Assembly (NCBI RefSeq): GCF_037911585.1
Contig: NZ_JBAJNS010000001.1
Location: forward strand, 3,900,001-3,964,000
Source of the DNA: Streptomyces sp. GSL17-111
GTDB taxonomy: Bacteria; Actinomycetota; Actinomycetes; Streptomycetales; Streptomycetaceae
Direction of reading: 5' to 3'
DNA: 64,000 nt
The notes under the pieces are model-generated. The model saw only the letters and a program-made list of their open reading frames with translations, made no database searches and was not told the origin of the DNA. Made by a program: the position numbers and the translations under genes. Below are positions 36,114 through 44,706 of the stretch, piece by piece (within the stretch, counting starts at the first letter, position 1; each line of letters starts with the position of its first letter).

Positions 36114-37001
36114 TCACCAGTGGGCTGCGCCCGCGAACGAGGTGGGGCCGGGGTCGAAGCCGAGCGCCCGCCGCGCCGCGCCGAGGTCGAGGGTGCGTTC
36201 GACGGCGAGGTGGCTGAGGGCGTAGCGGGTCAGGCGGGGCGGGTGCGGGCGGCGCAGCAGCCGCCAGGCGGTCTCGGCGGTGGTCGCGGCGGGCCCGGCC
36301 ACGGCGAGCGGCACGGGCAGCACCCGGACGGCGCGGCCCCGCTCGGCGAGGAGCGCGGCCAGCGCCTCGCCGACGGGGACGGGCGCGGCGTCGGCGACGT
36401 TGTAGGTGCCGGGCGGGGCGGCGGGGTCGCAGGCGAGCAGGACGGCCGCCGTGAGGTGGTCGATGTGGGTGAGGGACTGGGCGGCCCGCCCGTCGCCGGG
36501 CAGCATGAGCACGCCGCCCCGGACGGCGCTGAGCACGCGGGGCAGCAACGTGCGGTCGCCCGGCCCGTAGACGGCGTGCGGGCGCAGGACGACGGTGTCG
36601 GGCCGGTCGGCCAGCGCGCGTTCGGCGGCGGCCTTGGAGGCCGCGTAGGGCGTCAGGTAGCGGCGTACGGGTGCCTGCTCCTCGCGCCCGTGGACGGTCG
36701 GCCGGAAGGGGTCGTAGACGCTGGCGGTCGAGACGTGCACCAGCCGGACACCGGGGAAGGCCTCGGCGACGTGGCGGGTCGCGTCGAGGTTCGCCCGCCA
36801 GACGGGCTCGGGCGGCCCCCAGTCGGCCACCGCCGCCGCCGCGTGCACGACGGCGTCCACGGCGGGCAGGCCCGGCGGCGCGGGCCGCGTCAGGTCCCAG
36901 TCGGCGCGGGTGAGCGGGTGGACGGACCAGCCCGCCGCCCGCGCGGCGCGGCAGACGGCCGCGCCGACGAAGCCCCGGGCCCCGGTCACCGCGATCCTCA
37001 T
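36114..37001 (-). CDS. NAD(P)-dependent epimerase/reductase, OleD-like
   Basis: 295 residues. Rossmann start RIAVTGARGFVGAAVCRAA, catalytic YAASK (YxxxK), and LRPHAVYGPGDRTLLPRVL, which is close to the LRPRxIWGPGDxxLxPRL stretch of OleD, the 3-beta-HSD-type enzyme that reduces 2-alkyl-3-ketoacids to 2-alkyl-3-hydroxyacids. Last gene of a five-gene operon; ATG 37001 overlaps the ligase stop (ATGA). Substrate is inferred from neighbours. Confidence 0.8.
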   Translation of the reverse strand: MRIAVTGARGFVGAAVCRAARAAGWSVHPLTRADWDLTRPAPPGLPAVDAVVHAAAAVADWGPPEPVWRANLDATRHVAEAFPGVRLVHVSTASVYDPFRPTVHGREEQAPVRRYLTPYAASKAAAERALADRPDTVVLRPHAVYGPGDRTLLPRVLSAVRGGVLMLPGDGRAAQSLTHIDHLTAAVLLACDPAAPPGTYNVADAAPVPVGEALAALLAERGRAVRVLPVPLAVAGPAATTAETAWRLLRRPHPPRLTRYALSHLAVERTLDLGAARRALGFDPGPTSFAGAAHW

Positions 37002-38629
37002 GCGGTCTCCTGTTCTTCGACGCGTTCCCCGACGCGTTCCTCGACACGTTCCTCGGCCAGGTGGGCGCGCAGGGCGCCGCGGTCGGGCTTGCGGCCGCGT
37101 CCGGCGACGGGGACGCGGTCGAGCACGCGCACGTCGTCGGGCAGGGCGGCGGCGTCCATGACACCGGGCAGGGCCGCGCGCACGGCGGCCCGCAGCACCG
37201 CCGGGCCGCCGGGGGGTGTCGTGGGGCCGGGGGTGACCACCAGGACGACGCGCTCGTCGCCGTCTCCGTCGGGCACCCCGACGAGGACGGCCTCCCGCAC
37301 GCCGGGCAGCGCCGCGAGCGCCGGTTCGTACAGGCCGGGGTAGATGTTGGTCCGGCCCCGGATGATCATGTCCTTCTTGCGGCCCTCCAGGACGAGTCGG
37401 CCGTCCTCCTCCAGTCGGGCGAGGTCGCCGGTGGGCACCTCCGTCAGCGGCGGCTCGCCCAGGTAGCCGTGGCAGAGGTTCGGGCCGGCCAGGTGCAGCT
37501 CGCCGTCCTCGGCGACGCGGGCGCGCACGCCGGGTACGGGCTTGCCGAGGAGGTCGCCGCTGCCGGTGTGGGCGAGCTTCTGCGTGCCGGTGGCGACGGC
37601 GGCCGGCACGATCTCCGTCATGCCGTAGACGACGAGCGCCTCGACGTCGGGCAGTACCTCGGCGGCCCGGCGCAGCAGGCCGGGCGGCACGGGTGCGCCG
37701 CCGAGGACGAGGTGCCGCAGCGAGGAGGGCATCCGCACGCTGCCGTCGGCGACCGCCGCGAGCACCCGGGGCAGGTCGGCGGGGACGCAGAAGGCGTGCG
37801 TGGCCCCGGCCAGCCCGGCGGCGAAGTGGGCCGGGTCGGCGGCCGGGGCGAGGCCGTGGGGCGGCATGGTCCAGTGCGCGCCCGCCACCAGCGCCGGGAC
37901 GCCGATCATCAGCTGGTCGGTGTGGACGGTGGCGCGCTCGCCGAGGCGCAGCAGGTGGGTGCACCCGGCGAGCCCGGCGCCCAGCGAACCCCGGGTGTGG
38001 AGGACGGCCTTGGGGGCGGCCGTCGTGCCGGAGGTGAAGACGACCAGCGCTTCCCGCTCCGGGCGCGGCGCGGGTTCCCGTCCGGGGGCCGATCCGGCGG
38101 CCAGGGTCCGCGCGGACAGGGCGCCGCGCGGGACGCCCGGCAGCCGGCGCCCGGCGCGGATGTGCCGCAGCCCGAGGCTGCCGTAGTCGGGCAGGAGCAG
38201 ACCGCGCCGCCGGGCGAGCGGCCGTCCGAGCCGGGAGGAGGCCGCGTACAGCAGGGACTCGGCGGCGGCCCAGCGCGGCGCCGCGAGGGTGAAGCGGGCA
38301 GCGAACACCTCGGGGGCGACGCCCGGATCGGCGAAGACGACGGTGCCGCCGGCGGCGATGATGCCGAGGGCCAGCACGACGGCGCTCGGGCCGGGCCGGA
38401 CGGAGAACAGCACCCGGTCGCCGTCGGCGAACCCGGCCGACCGCAGGCCGGTGGCGGTCGCCAGCACGGCCCGGCGCAGCTCGGCGTAGGTGAGGGTGCG
38501 GCCGTCGGGGCCGGTGAGGGCGGGCTGGGAGCCGCGCTCCCGCGCCGCGTCGAGCAGGGCGGTCAGCAGATCGGTCCGCCCGGGGTCGCCGGGGCGGTCG
38601 CCGGGGTGGGCGTCGGCCGGGGGGCTCAC
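36998..38629 (-). CDS. Adenylate-forming enzyme, OleC-like
   Basis: 543 residues from GTG 38629 (GTGA overlap with the P450). ANL-superfamily motifs: FTSGTTAAPKAVLHT (A3), YGMTEIVP (A5), TGDLARLEEDGRLVLEGRKKDMI (A7/A8). The lead RVLFSVRPGPSAVVLALGIIAAGGTVVFADPGV resembles OleC-type (fatty acid CoA ligase subfamily) proteins, which turn beta-hydroxy acids into beta-lactones. A plain acyl-CoA or acyl-ACP ligase is the alternative. The C-terminal tail has an unusual EERVEERVGERVEE repeat. Confidence 0.8.
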   Translation of the reverse strand: MSPPADAHPGDRPGDPGRTDLLTALLDAARERGSQPALTGPDGRTLTYAELRRAVLATATGLRSAGFADGDRVLFSVRPGPSAVVLALGIIAAGGTVVFADPGVAPEVFAARFTLAAPRWAAAESLLYAASSRLGRPLARRRGLLLPDYGSLGLRHIRAGRRLPGVPRGALSARTLAAGSAPGREPAPRPEREALVVFTSGTTAAPKAVLHTRGSLGAGLAGCTHLLRLGERATVHTDQLMIGVPALVAGAHWTMPPHGLAPAADPAHFAAGLAGATHAFCVPADLPRVLAAVADGSVRMPSSLRHLVLGGAPVPPGLLRRAAEVLPDVEALVVYGMTEIVPAAVATGTQKLAHTGSGDLLGKPVPGVRARVAEDGELHLAGPNLCHGYLGEPPLTEVPTGDLARLEEDGRLVLEGRKKDMIIRGRTNIYPGLYEPALAALPGVREAVLVGVPDGDGDERVVLVVTPGPTTPPGGPAVLRAAVRAALPGVMDAAALPDDVRVLDRVPVAGRGRKPDRGALRAHLAEERVEERVGERVEEQETA

Positions 38630-39825
38630 GCGGACCTCCGCAGGGTCAGCCGGGCGTAGCCGGGTATGAGGACGCGCCGGGCGATACGGCGGTCGGTCAC
38701 CCGGACCGGTCCGGCCGCCAGGACGGCCGCCAGCACCGAGCGGATCTGCTCCATGGCGAGCGGCATGCCCAGACAGAAGTGCGGCCCGGCGCCGAACCAC
38801 AGCCGTCTCAGCTCCGGCGGCATCGGGCGATCGGGGTCGAACGGGCCGTGGGCGCGGGCGCACCGGAGGGTGAAGACGACGACGCGGTCGCCGGGGGAGA
38901 CGGGCGTCCCGCCGACCGTCGCGGGGGCGGCGACGCTGCGCAGCATCACCGGCGAGGGGACGGTCACGCGCAGGGCCTCCTCCACGACGGCGTCGGTGCC
39001 GGAGGGGTCGGCGCGCAGCCGGTCCAGCCGGCCGGTGTCGTGGCACAGGGCGACCAGCCGGGGCAGGAAGGAGACGAGGGTCTCGGTGCCGGTGAGGAGG
39101 AAGGCGCCGACCGCGCCGCGCGTCTCCTCCTCGCTGAGGCCGAGCGCCCGCATGCGCCCGGGCACGGTGGTCTCGTCCCCAAAGCGGTAGGCGTCGGTGG
39201 CGGCGGCCGTCAGCCGTCCGAGGACGGCGCGGGCGGTCCCCACCTGGCGCGGGGTCAGCGACGAGCGCCACAGCCGGACCATGGAGGTGACGGCCGAGGC
39301 CTCGGCGAAGGCGGTGGTGAAACGTTTCGGGTCCGGCGGCAGTCCGACCAGTTCGCAGATGGCCGCACCCGCGCACCGCTGCACGGCGGCGACGAGGTCG
39401 ACGTCCTCCCCGGCCGCGAGGGCGGACGTCAGCTCCGTGAGCGGCTCGCGCAGGACCCGCTCGCACAGCGCGGCGACGTAGCCGGGCGTGAACAGCCCGC
39501 CCAACCGGCGGCGCAGCGCGGCGTGTTCGGAGCCCTCCATGTTGAGCAGCACCGACGGCCCGAGGATCGGCGTCCAGAGGTCGGACGGCGAGCCGGGGCC
39601 GGTCTTGGTGAAGCGCTCGGTGTCGGTGAGGACGGCGCGGGCGAGCCCGGCGTCGGAGACGACCACGCCCACCCGGGGCACCCGGACGACGGGCCCGCGC
39701 GCGCTGACGGCGCGCAGCATCCGGTAGGCGACGGGGTGGGCGGTGGTCTGGACGCGCTCCTCCCAGCGGTCGGCGTCGCTGCGGGAACGGGCACGGGTCC
39801 GGTGGCCCGGGTGCGCTGTGCTCAT
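38626..39825 (-). CDS. Cytochrome P450 (operon member)
   Basis: 399 residues from ATG 39825. Heme motif FGAGPHFCLG with Cys ligand, ExxR as EALR, and I-helix LLTGTETLVS (the usual AGxxT is TGTET). Oxidises an intermediate in the operon's pathway. Both ends overlap neighbours by 4 bases. Ferredoxin is not encoded nearby. Confidence 0.92.
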   Translation of the reverse strand: MSTAHPGHRTRARSRSDADRWEERVQTTAHPVAYRMLRAVSARGPVVRVPRVGVVVSDAGLARAVLTDTERFTKTGPGSPSDLWTPILGPSVLLNMEGSEHAALRRRLGGLFTPGYVAALCERVLREPLTELTSALAAGEDVDLVAAVQRCAGAAICELVGLPPDPKRFTTAFAEASAVTSMVRLWRSSLTPRQVGTARAVLGRLTAAATDAYRFGDETTVPGRMRALGLSEEETRGAVGAFLLTGTETLVSFLPRLVALCHDTGRLDRLRADPSGTDAVVEEALRVTVPSPVMLRSVAAPATVGGTPVSPGDRVVVFTLRCARAHGPFDPDRPMPPELRRLWFGAGPHFCLGMPLAMEQIRSVLAAVLAAGPVRVTDRRIARRVLIPGYARLTLRRSA

Positions 39826-40565
39826 CGGATGTCCACCACCTCGGGACGGTACCGGTGGTCGGCGTACCAGCCGAGGGTGCGGCGCAGCCCCCAGGCCCGC
39901 ACCCGGCGGGCCGAGCCGGCGACGCGCACGTCGCGGCGCAGGCCGTAGGCCGTGGTGAGCGTGCGCACGGAGTTGACCAGCGCGCGGTCCTCGTGGACGT
40001 CCTCGATGGCCGTGCGGGGGAAGCCGCCGGCGCGCTGGTACAGGTCGGCCTCGACGGCCATGTTGCAGCCCGGCGTCATCACGTAGGGGCCCAGGTAGCG
40101 GGGGTCGCGGTTGCCGGGACGCAGCTTCCCGAAGAACGAGGCCACCTCCGTCGCCCCGACGAGGGCCGCCCGGCGCCACCACGCCAGCGGGAACTCGTCG
40201 GTGCGCGGGCGCAGTCGCCCGGCCACCAGGAGCAGCCCGGCGTCGAAGGCGGCGCGGACGCGGGCCGTCCAGTCGGGCGCGGGGAGGCAGTCGGCGTCGG
40301 TCCTGGCCAGGTGGGTGGCGCCGTGGCCGATGGCGTACCGCATGCCGGTGTCGGCTGCCGCGCCGGTGCCCTTCCGCGGCTCCCGGACGACGTGCAGGTC
40401 GCCGGGGAAGCCGAAGCCCCGCACGACGTCGGCGGTCCCGTCCGTCGAGGCGTTGTCGACGACGACCAGGGAGAAGTCGGTGTCGGTCTGCGCGGCCAGG
40501 GCCCGCAGCGTCGGTGTGATGCCGGCCGCCTCGTTGTAGGCGGGCACGACGACCCAGAGCCTCAC
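39822..40565 (-). CDS. Family 2 glycosyltransferase (operon member)
   Basis: 247 residues from GTG 40565. LWVVVPAYNEAAGI, VVDNASTDGTADVV and a RTDADCLP DxD-type metal site; EDVHEDRALV is the ED/acceptor region. No membrane segments, so it acts in the cytoplasm. Coupled on both sides (GTGA and ATGA), so a sugar is expected on the product or on a carrier. A GT2 in an ole-type gene set is unusual. Confidence 0.88.
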   Translation of the reverse strand: MRLWVVVPAYNEAAGITPTLRALAAQTDTDFSLVVVDNASTDGTADVVRGFGFPGDLHVVREPRKGTGAAADTGMRYAIGHGATHLARTDADCLPAPDWTARVRAAFDAGLLLVAGRLRPRTDEFPLAWWRRAALVGATEVASFFGKLRPGNRDPRYLGPYVMTPGCNMAVEADLYQRAGGFPRTAIEDVHEDRALVNSVRTLTTAYGLRRDVRVAGSARRVRAWGLRRTLGWYADHRYRPEVVDIR

Positions 40566-41572
40566 AGCCGCACGACCCCCATCCCCAGGCTTATGCCGCC
40601 GGCGAGCCCGACGAGTCCGACGAGGTCGCCGGGGCCGCAGCGGCCGCTGTCCAGCGCCGTGCGCAGCTGCAACGGCAGGCTGGCGGCGGCCGTGTTGCCG
40701 TGCTCGGCGACGGTGACGACGAGCCGGTCGGCCGGCAGCCCGAGCCGCTCCCGGAAGGACTCCAGGTACGGCAGGGAGACCTGGTGGACGCAGATGACGG
40801 CCAGGTCGTCCCAGGTGAGGGCGAGCCGCGTCAGCGTGTCGTGGAGCACCTGGAGGCCCAGCGTCTCGAAGGCGCGGCGCAACCCGGTGCCGTCGAGGCG
40901 GAAGTAGGTGTGCTCGTCCCCGCGCGGATGCGCGGAACCGCCCGCCGGCAGCGTGCCCACGTGCCAGGCCGAGGAGTCTGCGGTGCCGCCGAAGCCCAGC
41001 AGACCGGGGCGCGGGGAGCGTTCGACCAGCAGCGCCGCGCCCGCGTCGGAGAGCGTGTAGCCGGGGATCGCGGCGAGGAAGGAGCGCAGGTCGGGCACGG
41101 ACCAGCGGGCGGCCCGCGAGGGGGACTCGCCGCAGCTGATGAGGACGCGCCGGTAGCCGCCGGCCGCGACGAGCGCGCCGGCCACCTCCAGCGCGTTGAG
41201 GACGCTGTTGCAGGCGTTCTTGACGTCGAAGGAGGGGCAGCGCAGGTCGAGCCGGTCCGCGACCATGTGCGCCGTGGCCGGTTCCACCATGTCCTGGCTG
41301 GCGGCGGCGAAGAGGTGCAGGTCCACGTCGCGGGGATCGGTGCCGGTGTCGGCGAGCAGCTTGCGCGCGGCGGCGGCCGCCAGGTCGGACGCCTGCCAGT
41401 CGTCGGGCATGACGTGGAGGCGTTCGACACCGGTCAGCCGCTCGACGATGCCGGGCGGAGGGCGGAACCCGGTGCTGCGGTCCGCGACGCGGAGTTCGGC
41501 GTCACGGGTGCTGAGCCGGCTCTCCGGCAGGTGGACGGCCACCCCGGCGAGCCGGGCGGAATGATGTGCCAC
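40562..41572 (-). CDS. KASIII/OleA-like thiolase-fold condensing enzyme
   Basis: 336 residues from GTG 41572 with AAAGGAG before it. Catalytic triad visible: Cys in DVKNACNSVLNALEVA, His in VCVHQVSLPYLE, Asn in AEHGNTAAASLPLQL. The CHN triad fits FabH, OleA and related enzymes. Given the ligase and OleD-like reductase downstream, head-to-head Claisen condensation of two acyl thioesters (OleA-like) is the best guess; priming of a chain (FabH-like) is the alternative. First gene of the operon. Confidence 0.85.
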   Translation of the reverse strand: MAHHSARLAGVAVHLPESRLSTRDAELRVADRSTGFRPPPGIVERLTGVERLHVMPDDWQASDLAAAAARKLLADTGTDPRDVDLHLFAAASQDMVEPATAHMVADRLDLRCPSFDVKNACNSVLNALEVAGALVAAGGYRRVLISCGESPSRAARWSVPDLRSFLAAIPGYTLSDAGAALLVERSPRPGLLGFGGTADSSAWHVGTLPAGGSAHPRGDEHTYFRLDGTGLRRAFETLGLQVLHDTLTRLALTWDDLAVICVHQVSLPYLESFRERLGLPADRLVVTVAEHGNTAAASLPLQLRTALDSGRCGPGDLVGLVGLAGGISLGMGVVRL

Positions 41573-41840
41573 GGTTTCGCTCCTTTTCGGCCCAGCGCCA
41601 CGGTCGGTCGTGCGGAGGACGGGATGACGACGCGGCGGCTGTAGCGACGCTCAATGATCCGCCACGGCCGTCCCGTCGCGACGGGCACCTCCGGGAACCG
41701 CTGGTTCCGCGCCCGAGCGGTGTGGGCTCCGTGCCGTGAGCGCGTGCGGGGGAGGGGCGGGTGCGGGGTCAACGCGTCGACGCCCGCCCACCTCCCCGGG
41801 GCGGACGTCCCCGGCGCACGCGGCGGGATAGCGTCCTCGG
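41573..41840. promoter_or_regulatory. Divergent control region of the ole-like operon and second P450
   Basis: 268 bp. On the plus side TAGCGT-type -10 (TAGCGT, 41829-41834) ends 6 bases before GTG 41841, so that P450 message is probably leaderless. On the minus side AAAGGAG serves the condensing enzyme. No regulator gene lies between. Confidence 0.5.
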
Positions 41841-43109
41841 GTGGACGTGAACGACCGCCCCCCGATGCCCGACCTCTTCACCTGGGAGTTCGCCGCCGAC
41901 CCCTACCCGGCCTACGCCTGGCTGCGCGAGCACGCGCCGGTGTACCGCGCGGAGCTGCCCAGCGGAGTCTCCGCCTGGCTGGTGACGCGCTACGACGACG
42001 CCCGCCAGGCCCTCGCCGACACCCGGCTCAGCAAGAACCCGAGTGCCCACAGCGAGCAGGCGCACGGCAAGGGGAAGGTGGGCATTCCCGGCGAGCGCGG
42101 CGCCAACCTCATGACCCACCTGCTCAACATCGACCCGCCCGACCACACCCGGCTGCGCCGGCTCGTCGCCCGCGCCTTCACCCCGCGCCGCGTGGCCGCC
42201 TTCGCCCCGCGCGTGCAGGAGCTGACGGACGGCCTCATCGACGGCTTCGCGGCGCGGGGCAGCGCCGACCTCATCCACGAGTTCGCCTTCCCGCTGCCCA
42301 TCTACGCCATCTGCGACCTCCTCGGCGTTCCCGCCGAGGACCAGGACGACTTCCGCGACTGGGCGGGCATGATGCTGCGCCACGGCGGCGGCCCGCGCGG
42401 CGGGGTGGGACGTGCGGTCAAGAAGATGCGCGGCTACCTGGCCGACCTGATCCACCGCAAGCGGGACGACCTCGGGGACGACCTCATCTCCGGGCTCATC
42501 CGGGCGAGCGACCACGGTGAGCACCTGACCGAGAACGAGGCCGCCGCCATGGCGTTCATCCTCCTCTTCGCGGGCTTCGAGACGACCGTGAACCTCATCG
42601 GCAACGGCACCTACACGCTGCTGCGCCGCCCGGAGGAGCGCCACCGTCTCCAGGCGGCGCTGGCGGCGGGCGACACCGCGCTGCTGGAGACGGGCGTCGA
42701 GGAACTCCTGCGCTACGACGGGCCGGTGGAGCTGGCCACCTGGCGCTTCGCCACCGAGCCGCTGACCCTGGGCGGGCAGCGCGTCGCGGCGGGCGACCCG
42801 GTGCTCGTCGTCCTCGCGGCGGCTGACCGCGACCCGGCGAAGTTCGAGCGGCCCGACGTCCTCGACCTCTCCCGCCGCGACAACAACCATCTCGGCTACG
42901 GGCACGGCATCCACTACTGTCTGGGTGCGCCGCTCGCCCGGCTGGAGGGGCGCACGGCGCTCGCCACGCTGCTGCGTCGCCTGCCGGACCTGCGACTTGA
43001 CGCCGATCCGGCCGAACTGCGCTGGCGCGGCGGGCTCATCATGCGCGGGCTGCGCACGCTCCCCGTCGCGTTCACGCCCGACGCCGCGTCAGAGAGTGAG
43101 GCGCCGTGA
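41841..43109 (+). CDS. Cytochrome P450 (CYP107-like), divergent from the ole-like operon
   Basis: 422 residues from GTG 41841. Heme motif GYGHGIHYCLGAPLARLE, where Tyr replaces the common Phe of FGxGxHxCxG; I-helix LLFAGFETTVN with AGxxT-type residues; ExxR as EELLR; IDPPDHTRLRRLVARAFTPR is the standard C-helix region. It probably acts in the same pathway as the divergent operon, but could serve elsewhere. Confidence 0.92.
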   Translation: MDVNDRPPMPDLFTWEFAADPYPAYAWLREHAPVYRAELPSGVSAWLVTRYDDARQALADTRLSKNPSAHSEQAHGKGKVGIPGERGANLMTHLLNIDPPDHTRLRRLVARAFTPRRVAAFAPRVQELTDGLIDGFAARGSADLIHEFAFPLPIYAICDLLGVPAEDQDDFRDWAGMMLRHGGGPRGGVGRAVKKMRGYLADLIHRKRDDLGDDLISGLIRASDHGEHLTENEAAAMAFILLFAGFETTVNLIGNGTYTLLRRPEERHRLQAALAAGDTALLETGVEELLRYDGPVELATWRFATEPLTLGGQRVAAGDPVLVVLAAADRDPAKFERPDVLDLSRRDNNHLGYGHGIHYCLGAPLARLEGRTALATLLRRLPDLRLDADPAELRWRGGLIMRGLRTLPVAFTPDAASESEAP

Positions 43110-43137
43110 CCGTCGCGTGATATCCGCGACACTGACT

Positions 43138-43166
43138 TGTGACGGACGGGCGTTCGACGCTACGTT
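43138..43166 (+). promoter_or_regulatory. Promoter of the first Rpf gene
   Basis: TTGTGA (43138-43143) and TACGTT (43161-43166) with a 17-base gap, about 58 bases before ATG 43224. Confidence 0.5.
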
Positions 43167-43223
43167 CTGCCGTCAGCCGGCCCCCTTCGGGGTCGTGCCC
43201 GCTGTCACTGGGGAGATCACCGC

Positions 43224-44279
43224 ATGCGTTCCGGGACCGGGCGGCACCGCCGCCCCCGTCAGGCTCCTGCCGTCGTCGTCGCCGCGGGGGTGACCGGGGC
43301 GGGGATCGCCCTGCCGTTCCTGGCCGCCTCCGGGGCCCAGGCCGCCGACGGCGCGGTGTGGGACCGCGTGGCCGAGTGTGAGAGCGGCGGCGCCTGGAGC
43401 GCGAACAACGGCAGCGGCTACTACGGCGGCTTCCAGTTGACGCTGGACACCTGGGCGGATTACGGCGGCACGGAGCACGCCGACCGCCCCGACCTCGCCA
43501 GTCGGGGCCAGCAGATCGCCGTCGCCGAGGCGATCCTCGCCGCCGAGGGCCCCGACGCCTGGCCCGCCTGTGCCGTGACGAGCGGTCTGACCGCGTCCGT
43601 CAACGGGGTCGTGGAGGCACCGGGCGTCCCCGAGGTCGGGCGGCCGGGCGCCGCCGACGGCGGGAACGGCTCCGGCGGCCGGGACGGCTCCGGCACCCCC
43701 GACGGCTCAAACGGCGCGGGCCGCTCGGGCGGCTCGGACCGTGCGGAGCCGCAGGAGGCGACGCCGTCCCCGGACGCGACCGACCCCTCCGCCACGCAGA
43801 GCCCCGACCCCTCCGATGCCCCGGACGTCGACGAGGCCCGCTCCACCGATCGCCCCGCCCCCGGCCCCACCGGGGCGGACGGCTCCGCCACGGACGGCTC
43901 CGAGGACCGGGCTGATCCGGAGGTGTCGCCCTCCGAGGAGACCGCCGTCCCGGACGACGCCCGGTCCGGTGGCGCGGCCGGGGACGGTGCCGGACGGCAC
44001 CGGGGTGCCCCCGACCCGCGCGAGGCGGACCCCGACGGCACCGACCGTCCGGACCGGGGTGCCGCGCGGCACGCGGCCCCCGCCGATCGCACGGACCCGG
44101 CCGGTGCCGCCGAGGAGCACCGCGTCACCCGGGGCGACTCCCTGTCCGGCATCGCCGCCGAGCACGGGGTGGAGGGCGGCTGGCCCGCGCTGTACGAGGC
44201 CAACGCCTCCCTCGTCGGTGCCGACCCGGATCTGATCCTTCCCGGTCAGAGCCTGGAACTCCCGGTCGCACAGCGCTAG
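43224..44279 (+). CDS. Resuscitation-promoting-factor-like muralytic enzyme with LysM
   Basis: 351 residues. Signal peptide ending near AQA-A (about residue 39), then a transglycosylase (Rpf) domain: VWDRVAECESGGAW with the catalytic Glu, GSGYYGGFQLTLDTW. A long Asp/Ser/Pro-rich linker follows and a C-terminal LysM (HRVTRGDSLSGIAAEHGV ... ILPGQSLELP). It cleaves peptidoglycan during germination and growth. Ribosome site GGGGAG. No riboswitch in its short leader, unlike the next Rpf gene. Confidence 0.92.
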   Translation: MRSGTGRHRRPRQAPAVVVAAGVTGAGIALPFLAASGAQAADGAVWDRVAECESGGAWSANNGSGYYGGFQLTLDTWADYGGTEHADRPDLASRGQQIAVAEAILAAEGPDAWPACAVTSGLTASVNGVVEAPGVPEVGRPGAADGGNGSGGRDGSGTPDGSNGAGRSGGSDRAEPQEATPSPDATDPSATQSPDPSDAPDVDEARSTDRPAPGPTGADGSATDGSEDRADPEVSPSEETAVPDDARSGGAAGDGAGRHRGAPDPREADPDGTDRPDRGAARHAAPADRTDPAGAAEEHRVTRGDSLSGIAAEHGVEGGWPALYEANASLVGADPDLILPGQSLELPVAQR

Positions 44280-44320
44280 TTGCCCGTGCGTCGGACGCGG
44301 AGGGTCACCCGGACGGACGC

Positions 44321-44340
44321 AATGTGACGATCGTCACATT
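44321..44340. promoter_or_regulatory. Perfect Crp-type palindrome upstream of rpfA
   Basis: AATGTGACGATCGTCACATT is a perfect 20-bp palindrome and matches both the E. coli CRP consensus TGTGA-N6-TCACA and the Streptomyces Crp consensus GTG-N6-GNCAC. It lies 190 bases before the riboswitch core. Confidence 0.8.
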
Positions 44341-44467
44341 CCCGTTCGGCGTGTTCCGGGTTGCGGCGCCCGTCCGTCAGTGCCTAGACCTGGGCAGATT
44401 CTTCGGGCGTAGCGTCAAATCGGGATATATGGCCCGTTTCCGAGGTGTTTGATCGGATTATTGCGGT

Positions 44468-44481
44468 GTGCTTACCGTCAC
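44468..44481. promoter_or_regulatory. Second Crp-type site upstream of rpfA
   Basis: GTG-CTTACC-GTCAC matches GTG-N6-GNCAC exactly, 30 bases before the riboswitch core. From the literature, S. coelicolor rpfA is under Crp control. Confidence 0.65.
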
Positions 44482-44510
44482 ATCGCCCGCTACCGCGGGG
44501 CCGTTGACCG

Positions 44511-44689
44511 TCACGCCGAATCCTGCCGACGGGCAACGGGAACATCGTCGCGTCCGCGAACCGCCGGCAGGAGCGGGGGAACCAGGCACGTGCCGTGCGA
44601 GCGGCTAGGGGTGAAGCCCGGAGCGGGTGGACCGCACCGGGCCGGGCGGCTCACGCGCCCGAACCCGACAGCTCACCCCGTAGGCGTCC
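44511..44689 (+). ncRNA. ydaO-type c-di-AMP riboswitch in the rpfA leader
   Basis: Conserved blocks in the right order: GAGCGGGGGAACCAGGC (44571-44587), AGGGGTGAAG (44607-44616) and CCCGACAGCTCACCCCG (44664-44680) followed by TAGGCG. ACGCC (44513-44517) can pair with GGCGT (44683-44687) to close the P1 stem. These match the B. subtilis ydaO pattern. Streptomyces rpfA is known to be controlled by such a switch, which lowers expression when c-di-AMP is high. The start codon follows 18 bases later. Confidence 0.88.
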
Positions 44690-44706
44690 GGTGAGGAAGA
44701 CCGTCC

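Noticed and set aside
37061..39948. Long plus-strand frames opposite the ligase and P450
   Set aside because: Gly/Arg-rich shadows typical of high-GC antisense; the minus-strand genes carry intact catalytic motifs and overlapping starts and stops.
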